DNA of 64,000 nucleotides, from NCBI RefSeq assembly GCF_013408245.1, contig NZ_JACBYS010000006.1:1-64000 (forward strand), read 5' to 3'. This stretch comes from Duganella sp. 1224. Its GTDB lineage: Bacteria > Pseudomonadota > Gammaproteobacteria > Burkholderiales > Burkholderiaceae_D. A program made the position numbers and the translations under genes. The notes under the pieces were generated by a model. That model had not been told where the DNA came from and made no database searches. It worked only from the letters and a program-made list of their open reading frames with translations. Shown piece by piece: positions 17,734-25,681 of this stretch (position 1 is its first letter; each line of letters starts with the position of its first letter).

Positions 17734-18498
17734 TTATCGGGCGGCCTTGTAGGCGCGGCAGGCGTCGCCAAAGGCGCTGAATAATTTGACGGCGTCCGGA
17801 TTCTCGGAAAAGCGCCATTCTGGATGCCACTGTACCGCGAGCGTAAATCCTTTGGCGTCCGCGACGCGGTAGGCTTCCACCAGACCGTCGTCGGCGCGCG
17901 CCTCCACCGCCAGCCCGTCAGCCAGCCGGTGGATGCCCTGGCCGTGCAGCGAATTGACCATGATCCCGGAAGCTCCACCAAGGATCTGCGCCAGGCGCCC
18001 TCCGGGATCCAGCAGCACGCGGTGCGATGGCGCGTATTGCTGTTCCAGCGTGTCGTCCTCGCGTTCGCGGTGGTCGGCCATGCCCGGCACGTCCTGCACC
18101 GCCTGATGCAGCGAGCCGCCCAGCGCCACGTTCACTTCCTGGAAGCCGCGGCAGATGGCCAGCAGCGGTATGCCGCGCTTGATGGCGGCACGGATCAGCG
18201 GCAGCGTGGTGGCATCGCGCGCGGGGTCGAGCGGCAGCGATGGATCGAGCAATGCCTCGCCATACAGGCTGGCGTGGACGTTGGAGGGAGAACCGGTCAG
18301 CATCACGCCATCGGCGAGCGCCAGCAGCGCCTCAAAGTCGGTGGCCGCGCCGAGGGCCGGCACGATCAGCGGCGTGCAGCGCGCGCCGTCCGCCACGGCG
18401 GCCACGTACTTGAGCTGCGCGGTGTGATACGGATGTGCGCCGATCTGCTTGACGCAGGCGGGAACCAAAACGACAGGGCTACGCATAGAAGCTTTCAT
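17734..18498 (-). CDS. puuD: Gamma-glutamyl-gamma-aminobutyrate hydrolase (peptidase C26)
   Basis: This class I amidotransferase-like hydrolase would release GABA and glutamate from gamma-glutamyl-GABA. The nucleophile Cys lies in PLLAICRGFQEVNVALGG, and the His/Glu pair in LAVQWHPEWRF. The 254-residue length is normal. It is the first gene of the minus-strand catabolic operon, and its promoter region is shared with the divergent MocR gene. Two in-frame ATGs (18498 and 18486) are possible starts; neither has a strong Shine-Dalgarno, although GAAAG precedes the second. Confidence 0.88.
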   Translation of the reverse strand: MKASMRSPVVLVPACVKQIGAHPYHTAQLKYVAAVADGARCTPLIVPALGAATDFEALLALADGVMLTGSPSNVHASLYGEALLDPSLPLDPARDATTLPLIRAAIKRGIPLLAICRGFQEVNVALGGSLHQAVQDVPGMADHREREDDTLEQQYAPSHRVLLDPGGRLAQILGGASGIMVNSLHGQGIHRLADGLAVEARADDGLVEAYRVADAKGFTLAVQWHPEWRFSENPDAVKLFSAFGDACRAYKAAR

Positions 18499-18581
18499 CT
18501 ATTTGATTTAACTAAATGATATGCCTATTTTGGTATTATTGTGAGCGCCACTTTTTGACATTTGATAGAACCACTTTGTAG
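18499..18581. promoter_or_regulatory. Divergent puuD / mocR promoter-operator region
   Basis: These 83 bp are clearly AT-richer than the flanking genes and separate two divergent starts. They contain a TTGACA hexamer (18555-18560) on the plus strand, a TATTAT hexamer (18533-18538) and a short inverted repeat ATTTA-AC-TAAAT. A MocR regulator normally binds such an intergenic region and controls both itself and the neighbouring catabolic genes. The exact promoter elements cannot be fixed from the sequence alone. Confidence 0.5.
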
Positions 18582-20120
18582 ATGTCCCCGACTTCCGACC
18601 TGCTGGCCGCCGCGCTGGCGCAATCCGGCTTCCATCCGCGTCTTCCGCAACAGCGCAGGTTGTACGAAGCCGCCAAGGCCGCGATCCACCAGCAGCGCCT
18701 TGGCGCCGGCAGCAAACTGCCCTCCAGCCGTGATCTGGCGCGGGATCTGGGCATGGCGCGCAATACGGTGATCGCCGCGTTTGAGCAGCTGGCGGCCGAA
18801 GGTTACGTGGTCAGCGCGCGCGGCAGCGGCACCTACGTGGCGGATTTGCAGGCGCACAGCGCGTCGATGCGTGGTGTGGGCGGCGCACCACAGGGTCGCC
18901 TGGCGGCGGGCGCGAACGCTGGTTCCGGCGTCGTCGCTGCCGCGGCGCGCTCCGCGAGCGGCGCGGCCGGGCTATCGCGTCGGGGGCGGGAACTCAGCAG
19001 CGTTGCCGCCGGTCCGCGATTCGAGATCCAGCCGTTTGCGCCGGGTGATCCGGACTTCTCATCGTTCCCGTTCAAGCTATGGCAGCGGTTGCAGAACCGC
19101 GTCTGGCGCGAGGCGCGCAACGATCTGCTGGACTACGGCCAGTCCGGCGGCCACCTGCCGCTGCGGCAGGCCATCACCGAATACCTGCGCATCTCGCGCT
19201 CCGTCAAGGTGGAGGTGGAACAGGTGATGATCACCGCCGGCACGCAGCAGTCGCTGGACCTGTGCGCGCAACTGCTGGCCGATGCCGGCGACACCGCGTG
19301 GGTGGAAGATCCATGCTACTGGGGCGCGCGCCGCGTGTTCCAGGCGCGCGAGCTGAAGCTGCGGCCGATCACGGTGGACAGCGACGGCATCGCCATCTCG
19401 GCCGCCGACCTGTCCACCCACCCGCGCCTGATCTACGTCACGCCATCGCACCAGTACCCCACCGGCGCGGTGATGAGCCTCGCGCGCCGCCGCGAGCTGC
19501 TGGACGTGGCGGTGCGCAAGGACGCATGGATACTGGAGGACGACTACGACAGTGAATTCCGCTACACCGGCCGCCCGCTGGCCGCGCTGCAAGGCCTGGA
19601 CAACGATGACCGCGTGCTTTACATGGGCACCTTCTCCAAGGTGCTCTACCCCGGCATCAAGGTCGGTTACCTGGTGGTGCCGCCGGCGCTGATTGCCGCC
19701 TTCCGCAGCGCGCTGTATGACCTGCAGCGTCCCGGCCAGCTGACGGTGCAGGCCACGCTGGCGGACTTCATCACGCTCGGCCACTTTACCGCCCACGTGC
19801 GCAAGATCCGCCAGACCTACGGCGCGCGGCGCGAACTGCTGCGCCACATGCTGGCGCAAAAACTGCCGCGCGGCGTCACCATCTCGCGCGAGGAATCTGG
19901 CCTGCATCTGGTGGTGGAATTGCCGGACCATGTGGATGATGTCGCGCTCGCGCAGCGCGCGGCGGCGCAAGAGATTTCGGTCAAGGCGCTGTCGACGTAT
20001 TACCTCAACAAGCGCGTGCGGCGCGGCCTGCTGGTGGGCTACGCCTACTGCACGCCGGAGCAGATTACCGACTACGGGCGCAAGCTGGGCGCCATCATCG
20101 CAGCGGAGGTGGCGGCATGA
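18582..20120 (+). CDS. MocR/GabR-type regulator: GntR winged helix fused to aminotransferase fold
   Basis: This transcription factor has 512 residues. A GntR-type winged helix (about residues 20-85) includes LPSSRDLARDLGMARNTVIAAFEQLAAEGYV. A long low-complexity linker (about 90-150) is rich in Ala, Gly and Ser. An aminotransferase class I fold follows, with the PLP lysine in MGTFSKVLYPGIKVGYL. The linker is longer than in many relatives. Divergence from the puu operon suggests it senses GABA or a polyamine intermediate, as GabR does for GABA. Its stop overlaps the MFS start by ATGA. The start has no clear Shine-Dalgarno. Confidence 0.88.
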   Translation: MSPTSDLLAAALAQSGFHPRLPQQRRLYEAAKAAIHQQRLGAGSKLPSSRDLARDLGMARNTVIAAFEQLAAEGYVVSARGSGTYVADLQAHSASMRGVGGAPQGRLAAGANAGSGVVAAAARSASGAAGLSRRGRELSSVAAGPRFEIQPFAPGDPDFSSFPFKLWQRLQNRVWREARNDLLDYGQSGGHLPLRQAITEYLRISRSVKVEVEQVMITAGTQQSLDLCAQLLADAGDTAWVEDPCYWGARRVFQARELKLRPITVDSDGIAISAADLSTHPRLIYVTPSHQYPTGAVMSLARRRELLDVAVRKDAWILEDDYDSEFRYTGRPLAALQGLDNDDRVLYMGTFSKVLYPGIKVGYLVVPPALIAAFRSALYDLQRPGQLTVQATLADFITLGHFTAHVRKIRQTYGARRELLRHMLAQKLPRGVTISREESGLHLVVELPDHVDDVALAQRAAAQEISVKALSTYYLNKRVRRGLLVGYAYCTPEQITDYGRKLGAIIAAEVAA

Positions 20121-21292
20121 AGAATATGCCGTGGCGCGACTTCTGCGCGCTGGTTGCCAGCATCGGCGTGGTGGGCCTGGGGCTGGGCGCGACGATTCCG
20201 CTGACCGCGCTGACGCTGGACCAGCGCGGCGCAGGCACCGACATCATCGGCGTCATTACGGCCGTCAGTGCGGTAGGCATTCTGGCGGCGGCGCCTTTCG
20301 TCTCGCGCTGGGTGGCCGTCCACGGGCCGCGCGGTTGCATGATCGGCGCGATTGCGCTTGCCGCGCTCTCCACGACGCTGATGGAGACCACGGACAGTCT
20401 GCTGGCGTGGGGGCTGCTGCGCTTTGTGTTTGGCGCCTGCATGGGCATGTTGTTCACCATCGGCGAGGCATGGGTCAACAACCTGGCGCCGGAGAATTCT
20501 CGTGGGCGCGTGGTGGCGATTTACACCACCGCGTTCACGCTGTTCCAGTTGATCGGTCCCGCGCTCGTGGCGGCGCTGGCGGGCAAGGTGGCGCTGCCGT
20601 TTGCGGCTTGCGGGATGCTGTTTCTGTTGGCGCTGCCCGGCATGCTGCTGATTCGCGGCGGCGCGCAGGGACATGAGGATGAGCCGCCGGTGGCCTGGCA
20701 GCGCATCCTGCCGCGCATGTGGATGATCGCCATTGGCGCCGCGTTCTTCGCCATGTTCGATACGGTGGCGCTGAGTCTGCTGCCGGTGTATGCGATGCGT
20801 CATGGCATAGCGACCGAACTGGCGGTGCTGTCGGCCAGCGTGGTGCTGGTGGGCGATACCGCGCTGCAGTTTGCGTTCGGCTGGCTGGCCGATCATGTGG
20901 GGCGGCGCAAGGTGCACGTCGGCTGCGGGATCGCGGTGTGCGTGTTGCTGCCGCTGTTGCCGTTTGCGGCGGGTACGCCGTGGCTTTGGTGGACGGTGCT
21001 GCTCTTGCTCGGCGCGGTGGCGGGGGCGATTTACATGCTGTCGCTGGTGGCGTGCGGCGAGCGGTTCGAGGGACAGTCGCTGGTGGCGGCGAGCGCGGTG
21101 GTCAATGCCAGCTGGGGCGTCACCAGCGCGGGTGGGCCGTTGGTGACGGGGGTACTGATGCAGACGGCCGGCGTGAATGCGCTGCCGGCCGTTCTGTGGG
21201 TTGGCGCGGCGATTTTCATCGCCAGCGCGGCGTGGGATAGGCGGGCGGACGGCACCCGCGAAACCCGCACACCGGTGCGGCGCGGGGTCTGA
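20117..21292 (+). CDS. MFS transporter coupled to the MocR gene
   Basis: This major facilitator has 391 residues and about 12 hydrophobic segments. The loop-2/3-type motif FVSRWVAVHGPRG and the second-half counterpart WLADHVGRRKVHVG are visible. It overlaps the MocR gene by 4 bp, so it may move the effector or a polyamine-related solute, though the substrate cannot be assigned. The extreme C-terminus (about residues 382-391, RTPVRRGV) is encoded by the left part of a REP-like repeat, which also supplies the TGA stop. Confidence 0.8.
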   Translation: MKNMPWRDFCALVASIGVVGLGLGATIPLTALTLDQRGAGTDIIGVITAVSAVGILAAAPFVSRWVAVHGPRGCMIGAIALAALSTTLMETTDSLLAWGLLRFVFGACMGMLFTIGEAWVNNLAPENSRGRVVAIYTTAFTLFQLIGPALVAALAGKVALPFAACGMLFLLALPGMLLIRGGAQGHEDEPPVAWQRILPRMWMIAIGAAFFAMFDTVALSLLPVYAMRHGIATELAVLSASVVLVGDTALQFAFGWLADHVGRRKVHVGCGIAVCVLLPLLPFAAGTPWLWWTVLLLLGAVAGAIYMLSLVACGERFEGQSLVAASAVVNASWGVTSAGGPLVTGVLMQTAGVNALPAVLWVGAAIFIASAAWDRRADGTRETRTPVRRGV

Positions 21293-21326
21293 CCCCGTAC
21301 GGGGTCAGACCCCATCGTCTGGGGTG
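21262..21326. repeat. REP-like palindromic element, copy 1
   Basis: The core is a perfect palindrome: arms GGGGTCTGACCCC and GGGGTCAGACCCC (13 bp each) around GTAC, at 21284-21313. It is followed by ATCGTCtGGGGTG. Upstream, AACCCGCAC and CGGCGCG are shared with copy 2 at 42899-42960. The left arm lies inside the MFS gene and contains its stop codon. In RNA it would form a very stable hairpin between the convergent MFS and potI genes and could stop transcription or protect the mRNA end. Confidence 0.8.
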
Positions 21327-21332
21327 CTGTTT

Positions 21333-22169
21333 TTAGCCTTTGGCGGCGGCGGCCAACTGCTTCGAGCGCAGGCGCTCGGCGCGGGCGATGTAGAGGCTTG
21401 AGGCGATGACCCCGATCGATACCACCAGTATCGTCAGCGCCGCCACCGCGTTCACGCGCGGGTCGAGGCCCAGGCGGGCGCGCGAGAAGATCACGATCGG
21501 CATGGTCGACGAGCCGGGGCCGGACAGGAACGCCGACAGCACCACGTCATCCAGCGACAGCGTGAACGTCAACAGCCATGCCGATCCCAGCGCCTGCTTG
21601 ATGTTCGGCAGCGTCACCAGGAAGAACACCTGGAAAGGCCGGCAGCCCAGGTCCATGGCCGCTTCTTCCAGCGACTTGTTCATCTCCTGCAAACGCGATT
21701 GCACCACCACCGTCGCATAGGCCATGCCCAGCAAGGTATGGCCCAGCCAGATCGTGACCAGGCCGCGCTCCGGGAAGCCGAACATCTTCTGCACCGACAC
21801 CAGCATCAGCAGCAGCGACAGGCCGATAATCACCTCCGGCATCACCAGCGGCGCGCTCACCATGCCGGCGAACAGCGTGCGGCCCTTGAAGCGCTGGTAG
21901 CGGTCCAGCACAAACGCGGCAAAGGTGCCGAGGATGACCGAGCCGCACGCCGTCAGCAGCGCGATGCGCAGCGACAGCCCGAAGCCGCTGATGATTTCCG
22001 TGTCGCTCGCCAGCGCCGCGTACCACTGCAGCGAGAAGCCGCTCCACACCATGTCCTGGCGCGAGCTGTTAAATGAGAACACCACCAGCACCACAATCGG
22101 GATGTACAGGAACAGGTAGCCCAGCGACAGCCAGCCACGCCCGAACCAACGATGCAGGAATTGCGTCAT
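21333..22169 (-). CDS. potI: ABC transporter permease, polyamine type (PotI/PotC-like)
   Basis: This inner-membrane permease has 278 residues and about six hydrophobic helices. The permease-ATPase contact (EAA) region is SLEEAAMDLGCRPFQVFFLVTLP. The N-terminus LGYLFLYIPIVVLVVFSFN is typical of spermidine/putrescine permeases. The ATG at 22169 overlaps the stop of the upstream permease (ATGA); a longer frame upstream lies inside potH and is rejected. It is the last gene of puuA2-potG-potH-potI. No periplasmic binding protein gene is present here. Confidence 0.88.
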   Translation of the reverse strand: MTQFLHRWFGRGWLSLGYLFLYIPIVVLVVFSFNSSRQDMVWSGFSLQWYAALASDTEIISGFGLSLRIALLTACGSVILGTFAAFVLDRYQRFKGRTLFAGMVSAPLVMPEVIIGLSLLLMLVSVQKMFGFPERGLVTIWLGHTLLGMAYATVVVQSRLQEMNKSLEEAAMDLGCRPFQVFFLVTLPNIKQALGSAWLLTFTLSLDDVVLSAFLSGPGSSTMPIVIFSRARLGLDPRVNAVAALTILVVSIGVIASSLYIARAERLRSKQLAAAAKG

Positions 22170-23071
22170 TTGCGCGCCTCCTGGTCTGCCTTGTATTTGT
22201 TGAAGATCGCCATCGGCACAAGAATGAACAGGATCACCACCACCGTCACGGCGGACGCCAGCGGCCAATCGTTATTGGTAAAGAATTCGTCCCATAGCTG
22301 GCGGCCGATCATCAGCGTCTCCGGCCCGCCCAGCAGTTCGGGAATCACGTACTCGCCCACCGCCGGGATAAACACCAGCATGGTGCCGGCGATGATGCCC
22401 GACTTCGACAGCGGCACGGTGATGCGCCAGAACGTCTGCCACGGCGTCGCGCCCAGGTCGGCCGCCGCCTCCAGGTAGCGCACGTCCATCTTCACCAGGT
22501 TGGCATACAGCGGCAGGATCATGAACGGCAGGTACGCATACACCATGCCGATGATCAGCGAGAACTGGGTGTTCATCAGGTGCAGCGGTTCCGTGATGGC
22601 GCCGATGTCGAGCAGGAAGCTGTTGAGGATACCGTTGTTGGCCAGGATGCCCTTCCACGCGTAGATGCGCAGCAGGAAGGAAGTCCAGAACGGCATCATC
22701 ACCAGCATCAGCAGCACCGGGCGCACGGTCGGCTTGGCGCGCGCCATGAAGTAGGCGAACGGGTAGCCGATGATGAGGCACAGCGCCGCCGTGATGGCGG
22801 CGAACTTGATCGAGTTCAGATAGGTCAGCGCATACAGCTCGTCCTGCGCGATGAACAGGTAGTTGGCGATCTTGATCTTCAGCGTCAGCACGCCGTCCGC
22901 CACCGTCATCAACGTGCCGAACGGGCTGCCGTCGCCGCTGTCCAGGTCCGTGAAGCTGATGCGCAACACGATCAGGAATGGAATCAGGAAAGCAAACGCC
23001 AGGTACAGGAACGGCACGGAGATGACCGCCGCGCGCCCCGGATGCTTGAACAGGTTCTTGAGGAAGTTCAT
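22166..23071 (-). CDS. potH: ABC transporter permease, polyamine type (PotH/PotB-like)
   Basis: This first permease of the pair has 301 residues. A long N-terminal helix includes AVISVPFLYLAFAFLIPFLIVL, and the EAA loop is YLEAAADLGATPWQTFWRITVP. An extracytoplasmic segment between the first two helices includes SFTDLDSGDGSPFG, as in PotB/PotH proteins. It starts 12 bp after potG and overlaps potI by 4 bp. With the ATPase and potI it forms a membrane complex for polyamine uptake. Confidence 0.88.
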   Translation of the reverse strand: MNFLKNLFKHPGRAAVISVPFLYLAFAFLIPFLIVLRISFTDLDSGDGSPFGTLMTVADGVLTLKIKIANYLFIAQDELYALTYLNSIKFAAITAALCLIIGYPFAYFMARAKPTVRPVLLMLVMMPFWTSFLLRIYAWKGILANNGILNSFLLDIGAITEPLHLMNTQFSLIIGMVYAYLPFMILPLYANLVKMDVRYLEAAADLGATPWQTFWRITVPLSKSGIIAGTMLVFIPAVGEYVIPELLGGPETLMIGRQLWDEFFTNNDWPLASAVTVVVILFILVPMAIFNKYKADQEARK

Positions 23072-23083
23072 GCCGGTCCCGCC

Positions 23084-24211
23084 TTAGCTGGTCAGCACGA
23101 CGACGTCGGCGCCGTCCCACCATGCGTACACGCGCTGGTCGCGCTTCAGCGCCGCGTCGTCGTGGCGCGCCGCGTTGGTGCGGGAGACCTTGAGCACCAT
23201 GCCGCTGTCCAGCGTGACGTGGTAGCTGGTCTCGTTGCCGAAGTAGGAGATGCCGGTGATGACGCCCTGCACGCAGTTGTAGCCATGTTCGGCCGCCTTG
23301 GCGCGCTGCTCCAGCGTGGGCGCCTCGGCCTGCACGGCAATCTTCTCCGGACGCACGGCCACCGACACCGGCATGCCCATGGTGCCGGTGATGCCGTGGG
23401 TGACGTAATGCTTGCCCTCGGGCGTATCGATGATGACGTGGTCTGCCTCATCTTCCGCCACCGCGCCGTTGAACAGATTGACGCTGCCGATAAAGTCGGC
23501 CACGAAGCGGCAGTTCGGCGTTTCGTAGATTTCATCCGGCGCGCCCACCTGCAGGATGCGGCCGGCGCTCATGACGGCGATGCGGGTGGCCATGCTCATG
23601 GCTTCGTCCTGGTCGTGGGTGACCATCACGCAGGTCACGCCCACTTCCTCGATGATGGACACCAGCTCCATCTGGGTGCGTTCGCGCAGCTTCTTGTCCA
23701 ATGCGCCCAGCGGCTCGTCCAGCAGCAGCAACTGCGGACGCTTGGCCAGCGAGCGCGCCAGCGCCACGCGCTGCTGCTGGCCGCCGGACAGCTGGTGCGG
23801 CTTGCGTTTGGCGTACTCGGTCAACTGCACCAGCGCCAGCATCTTCTCCACGCGCGCGGCGATTTCGTCTTTCGGCAGACCGTCGCGGCGCAGGCCGAAG
23901 GCGATGTTGTCCCACACCGTCAGGTGCGGGAACAGCGCGTACGACTGGAACATCATGTTGATCGGACGCTGGTACGGCGGCACGCTGACGATATCCTGGC
24001 CCGCCAGCGTGATGCTGCCGGAGGTCGGCGTTTCAAAGCCGGCCAGCATGCGCAACAGGGTGGATTTGCCGCAGCCCGAGCTGCCCAGCAGTGCGAAGAT
24101 TTCGCCCTTGTTGATCGCGACCGATACGTCATTGACGGCACGGACGCCGTCGAATTCCTTAACCAGGTTGCGGATCAGGAGGAAAGGTTCAGCAGCTCGC
24201 TCTATGGTCAT
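23084..24211 (-). CDS. potG: ABC transporter ATP-binding protein, polyamine type (PotG/PotA-like)
   Basis: This ATPase subunit has 375 residues. Walker A is GSSGCGKSTLLRMLAGFE, the signature HQLSGGQQQRVALARSLA, and Walker B LLLLDEPLGALD. The H-loop is MVTHDQDEAMSMA. A C-terminal TOBE-like regulatory domain of about 120 residues follows (VAVRPEKIAV, ISYFGNETSYHV). The motif NMMFQSYALFPHLTVWDNIAFGL is typical of the MalK/PotA class. It sits 57 bp downstream of the second gamma-glutamylpolyamine synthetase gene, tying uptake to catabolism. Confidence 0.92.
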   Translation of the reverse strand: MTIERAAEPFLLIRNLVKEFDGVRAVNDVSVAINKGEIFALLGSSGCGKSTLLRMLAGFETPTSGSITLAGQDIVSVPPYQRPINMMFQSYALFPHLTVWDNIAFGLRRDGLPKDEIAARVEKMLALVQLTEYAKRKPHQLSGGQQQRVALARSLAKRPQLLLLDEPLGALDKKLRERTQMELVSIIEEVGVTCVMVTHDQDEAMSMATRIAVMSAGRILQVGAPDEIYETPNCRFVADFIGSVNLFNGAVAEDEADHVIIDTPEGKHYVTHGITGTMGMPVSVAVRPEKIAVQAEAPTLEQRAKAAEHGYNCVQGVITGISYFGNETSYHVTLDSGMVLKVSRTNAARHDDAALKRDQRVYAWWDGADVVVLTS

Positions 24212-24268
24212 GTTATTAAAAAGGTAAAATAATATTTGCCAAACCGGTGATTATAAAGCCAGCAGCGC

Positions 24269-25639
24269 TCAAACATGCAGCAATAGGTGTTCCCGCTCCC
24301 ACGGGCTGATGACCGTCATGAACTCCTGGTGTTCCAGTTCCTTGATGGCCGTGTAGACGTCGACGAAGCGCTCCCCCAGCACCTCGCGCAGGCGGTCTTC
24401 GCGCCGCATCAGTTGCAGCGCCTGCGGCAGGCCTTGCGGCAGTTCATACAGATGATCGTAGGCGCTGCCGGTGTACATCGGCGTTGGCTCCAGCTGGTCG
24501 ACCAGGCCGAGATAGCCGCAGGCCAGCGTGACCGCCATGGCCAGATAGGGATTGGCGTCGGCGCCGATGATGCGGTTCTCGACCCGGCGCTGCTCGACAC
24601 CGGAAATCGGAATGCGGAAGCCCACGGTGCGGTTGTCCATGCCCCACTGGACGTTGATCGGCGCCGCCGTGTGGCGCACGATGCGGCGGTAGGAGTTGAC
24701 GTACGGCGCCAGGATGGCCATCGCCGACGGCGTGTAGCGCTGCAGGCCGCCGATGTAGTGTCGGAACTGAGGCGATGGCGAGCCATCCGGCAGATTGAAG
24801 ATATTGCGGCCGGTGTCGGCATCGCTCACGCTCTGGTGCACGTGCATGGCCGATCCGGGCTCGCCGGCCATGGGCTTGGCCATGAAGGTGGCATACATAT
24901 CGTGCTTGAGCGCCGCCTCGCGCAAGGTGCGCTTGAAATAGAACACATTGTCGGCCAGCGCCATGGCGTCGCCGTGCTGGAAGTTGAGGCCCATCTGGCC
25001 AGCGCCGGTTTCGTGGATCAGCGTGTCGACGTCGAGATTCATCATTGCGCAGTAGTCGTAGATATCCTCGAACAGCGGATCGAACTCGTTGACCGCATCG
25101 ATGCTGTAGACCTGGCGCGTGGTCTCGGCGCGGCCGCTGCGGCCAATCGGCGCGCGCAGCGGCAGGTCGGGGTCGATGTTCTTTTCGGTGAGGTAGAACT
25201 CCAGCTCCGGCCCCACCACCGGCTTCCAGCCTTTGTCCGCATACAGCTTGAGCACGCGGCGCAGCACGGAGCGCGGCGCGAAGTCCACCAGCGTGCCGTC
25301 GGCGAAATAGCAATCGTGGATGACTTGCGCGGTGGGGTCGATGGCCCAGGGGACGGTGGTGATGCTGCCGGGGTCCGCGCGCAGGATCATGTCGCGGTCG
25401 GTGTTGGAGATGGCGCGGTTGTAGGCCAGGTCCTCGGTCGGGTAGTTGCCGGTGACGGTCATGCCCAGCACCGCCTCGGGGATGCGCATGCCGCGGTCCT
25501 GCGTGAATTTGGCGCGCGGCAGGATCTTCCCGCGCGCCACGCCGGTCAGGTCGGGCACCAGGCATTCAATCTCAGTGACCCGGTTATCGTTGAGCCACTG
25601 GTCCATATCAGCGTCGGAGAAATTTTCACGAATAGACAT
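24269..25639 (-). CDS. Glutamine synthetase family protein, copy 2, with altered metal-ligand motif
   Basis: This 456-residue paralogue of the gene at 16345-17715 has no length difference and is well over 80% identical by eye. It keeps PELEFYL, MHVHQS, WGMDNRTVGFR and RRVENRIIGADANPYLA. However, the segment that reads GQMEINF in copy 1 reads GQMGLNF here (GGC replaces the GAA codon). In glutamine synthetases the Glu of GQxE is a ligand of a catalytic divalent metal. The protein may therefore be less active, differently specific, or regulatory. It leads the potGHI-like operon. The frame is intact and GC usage matches its neighbours, so decay is not evident. Confidence 0.85.
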   Translation of the reverse strand: MSIRENFSDADMDQWLNDNRVTEIECLVPDLTGVARGKILPRAKFTQDRGMRIPEAVLGMTVTGNYPTEDLAYNRAISNTDRDMILRADPGSITTVPWAIDPTAQVIHDCYFADGTLVDFAPRSVLRRVLKLYADKGWKPVVGPELEFYLTEKNIDPDLPLRAPIGRSGRAETTRQVYSIDAVNEFDPLFEDIYDYCAMMNLDVDTLIHETGAGQMGLNFQHGDAMALADNVFYFKRTLREAALKHDMYATFMAKPMAGEPGSAMHVHQSVSDADTGRNIFNLPDGSPSPQFRHYIGGLQRYTPSAMAILAPYVNSYRRIVRHTAAPINVQWGMDNRTVGFRIPISGVEQRRVENRIIGADANPYLAMAVTLACGYLGLVDQLEPTPMYTGSAYDHLYELPQGLPQALQLMRREDRLREVLGERFVDVYTAIKELEHQEFMTVISPWEREHLLLHV

Positions 25640-25681
25640 GACGAACTCTAAGTTGCTATCGACAGGTCTAGCTTACCATAA

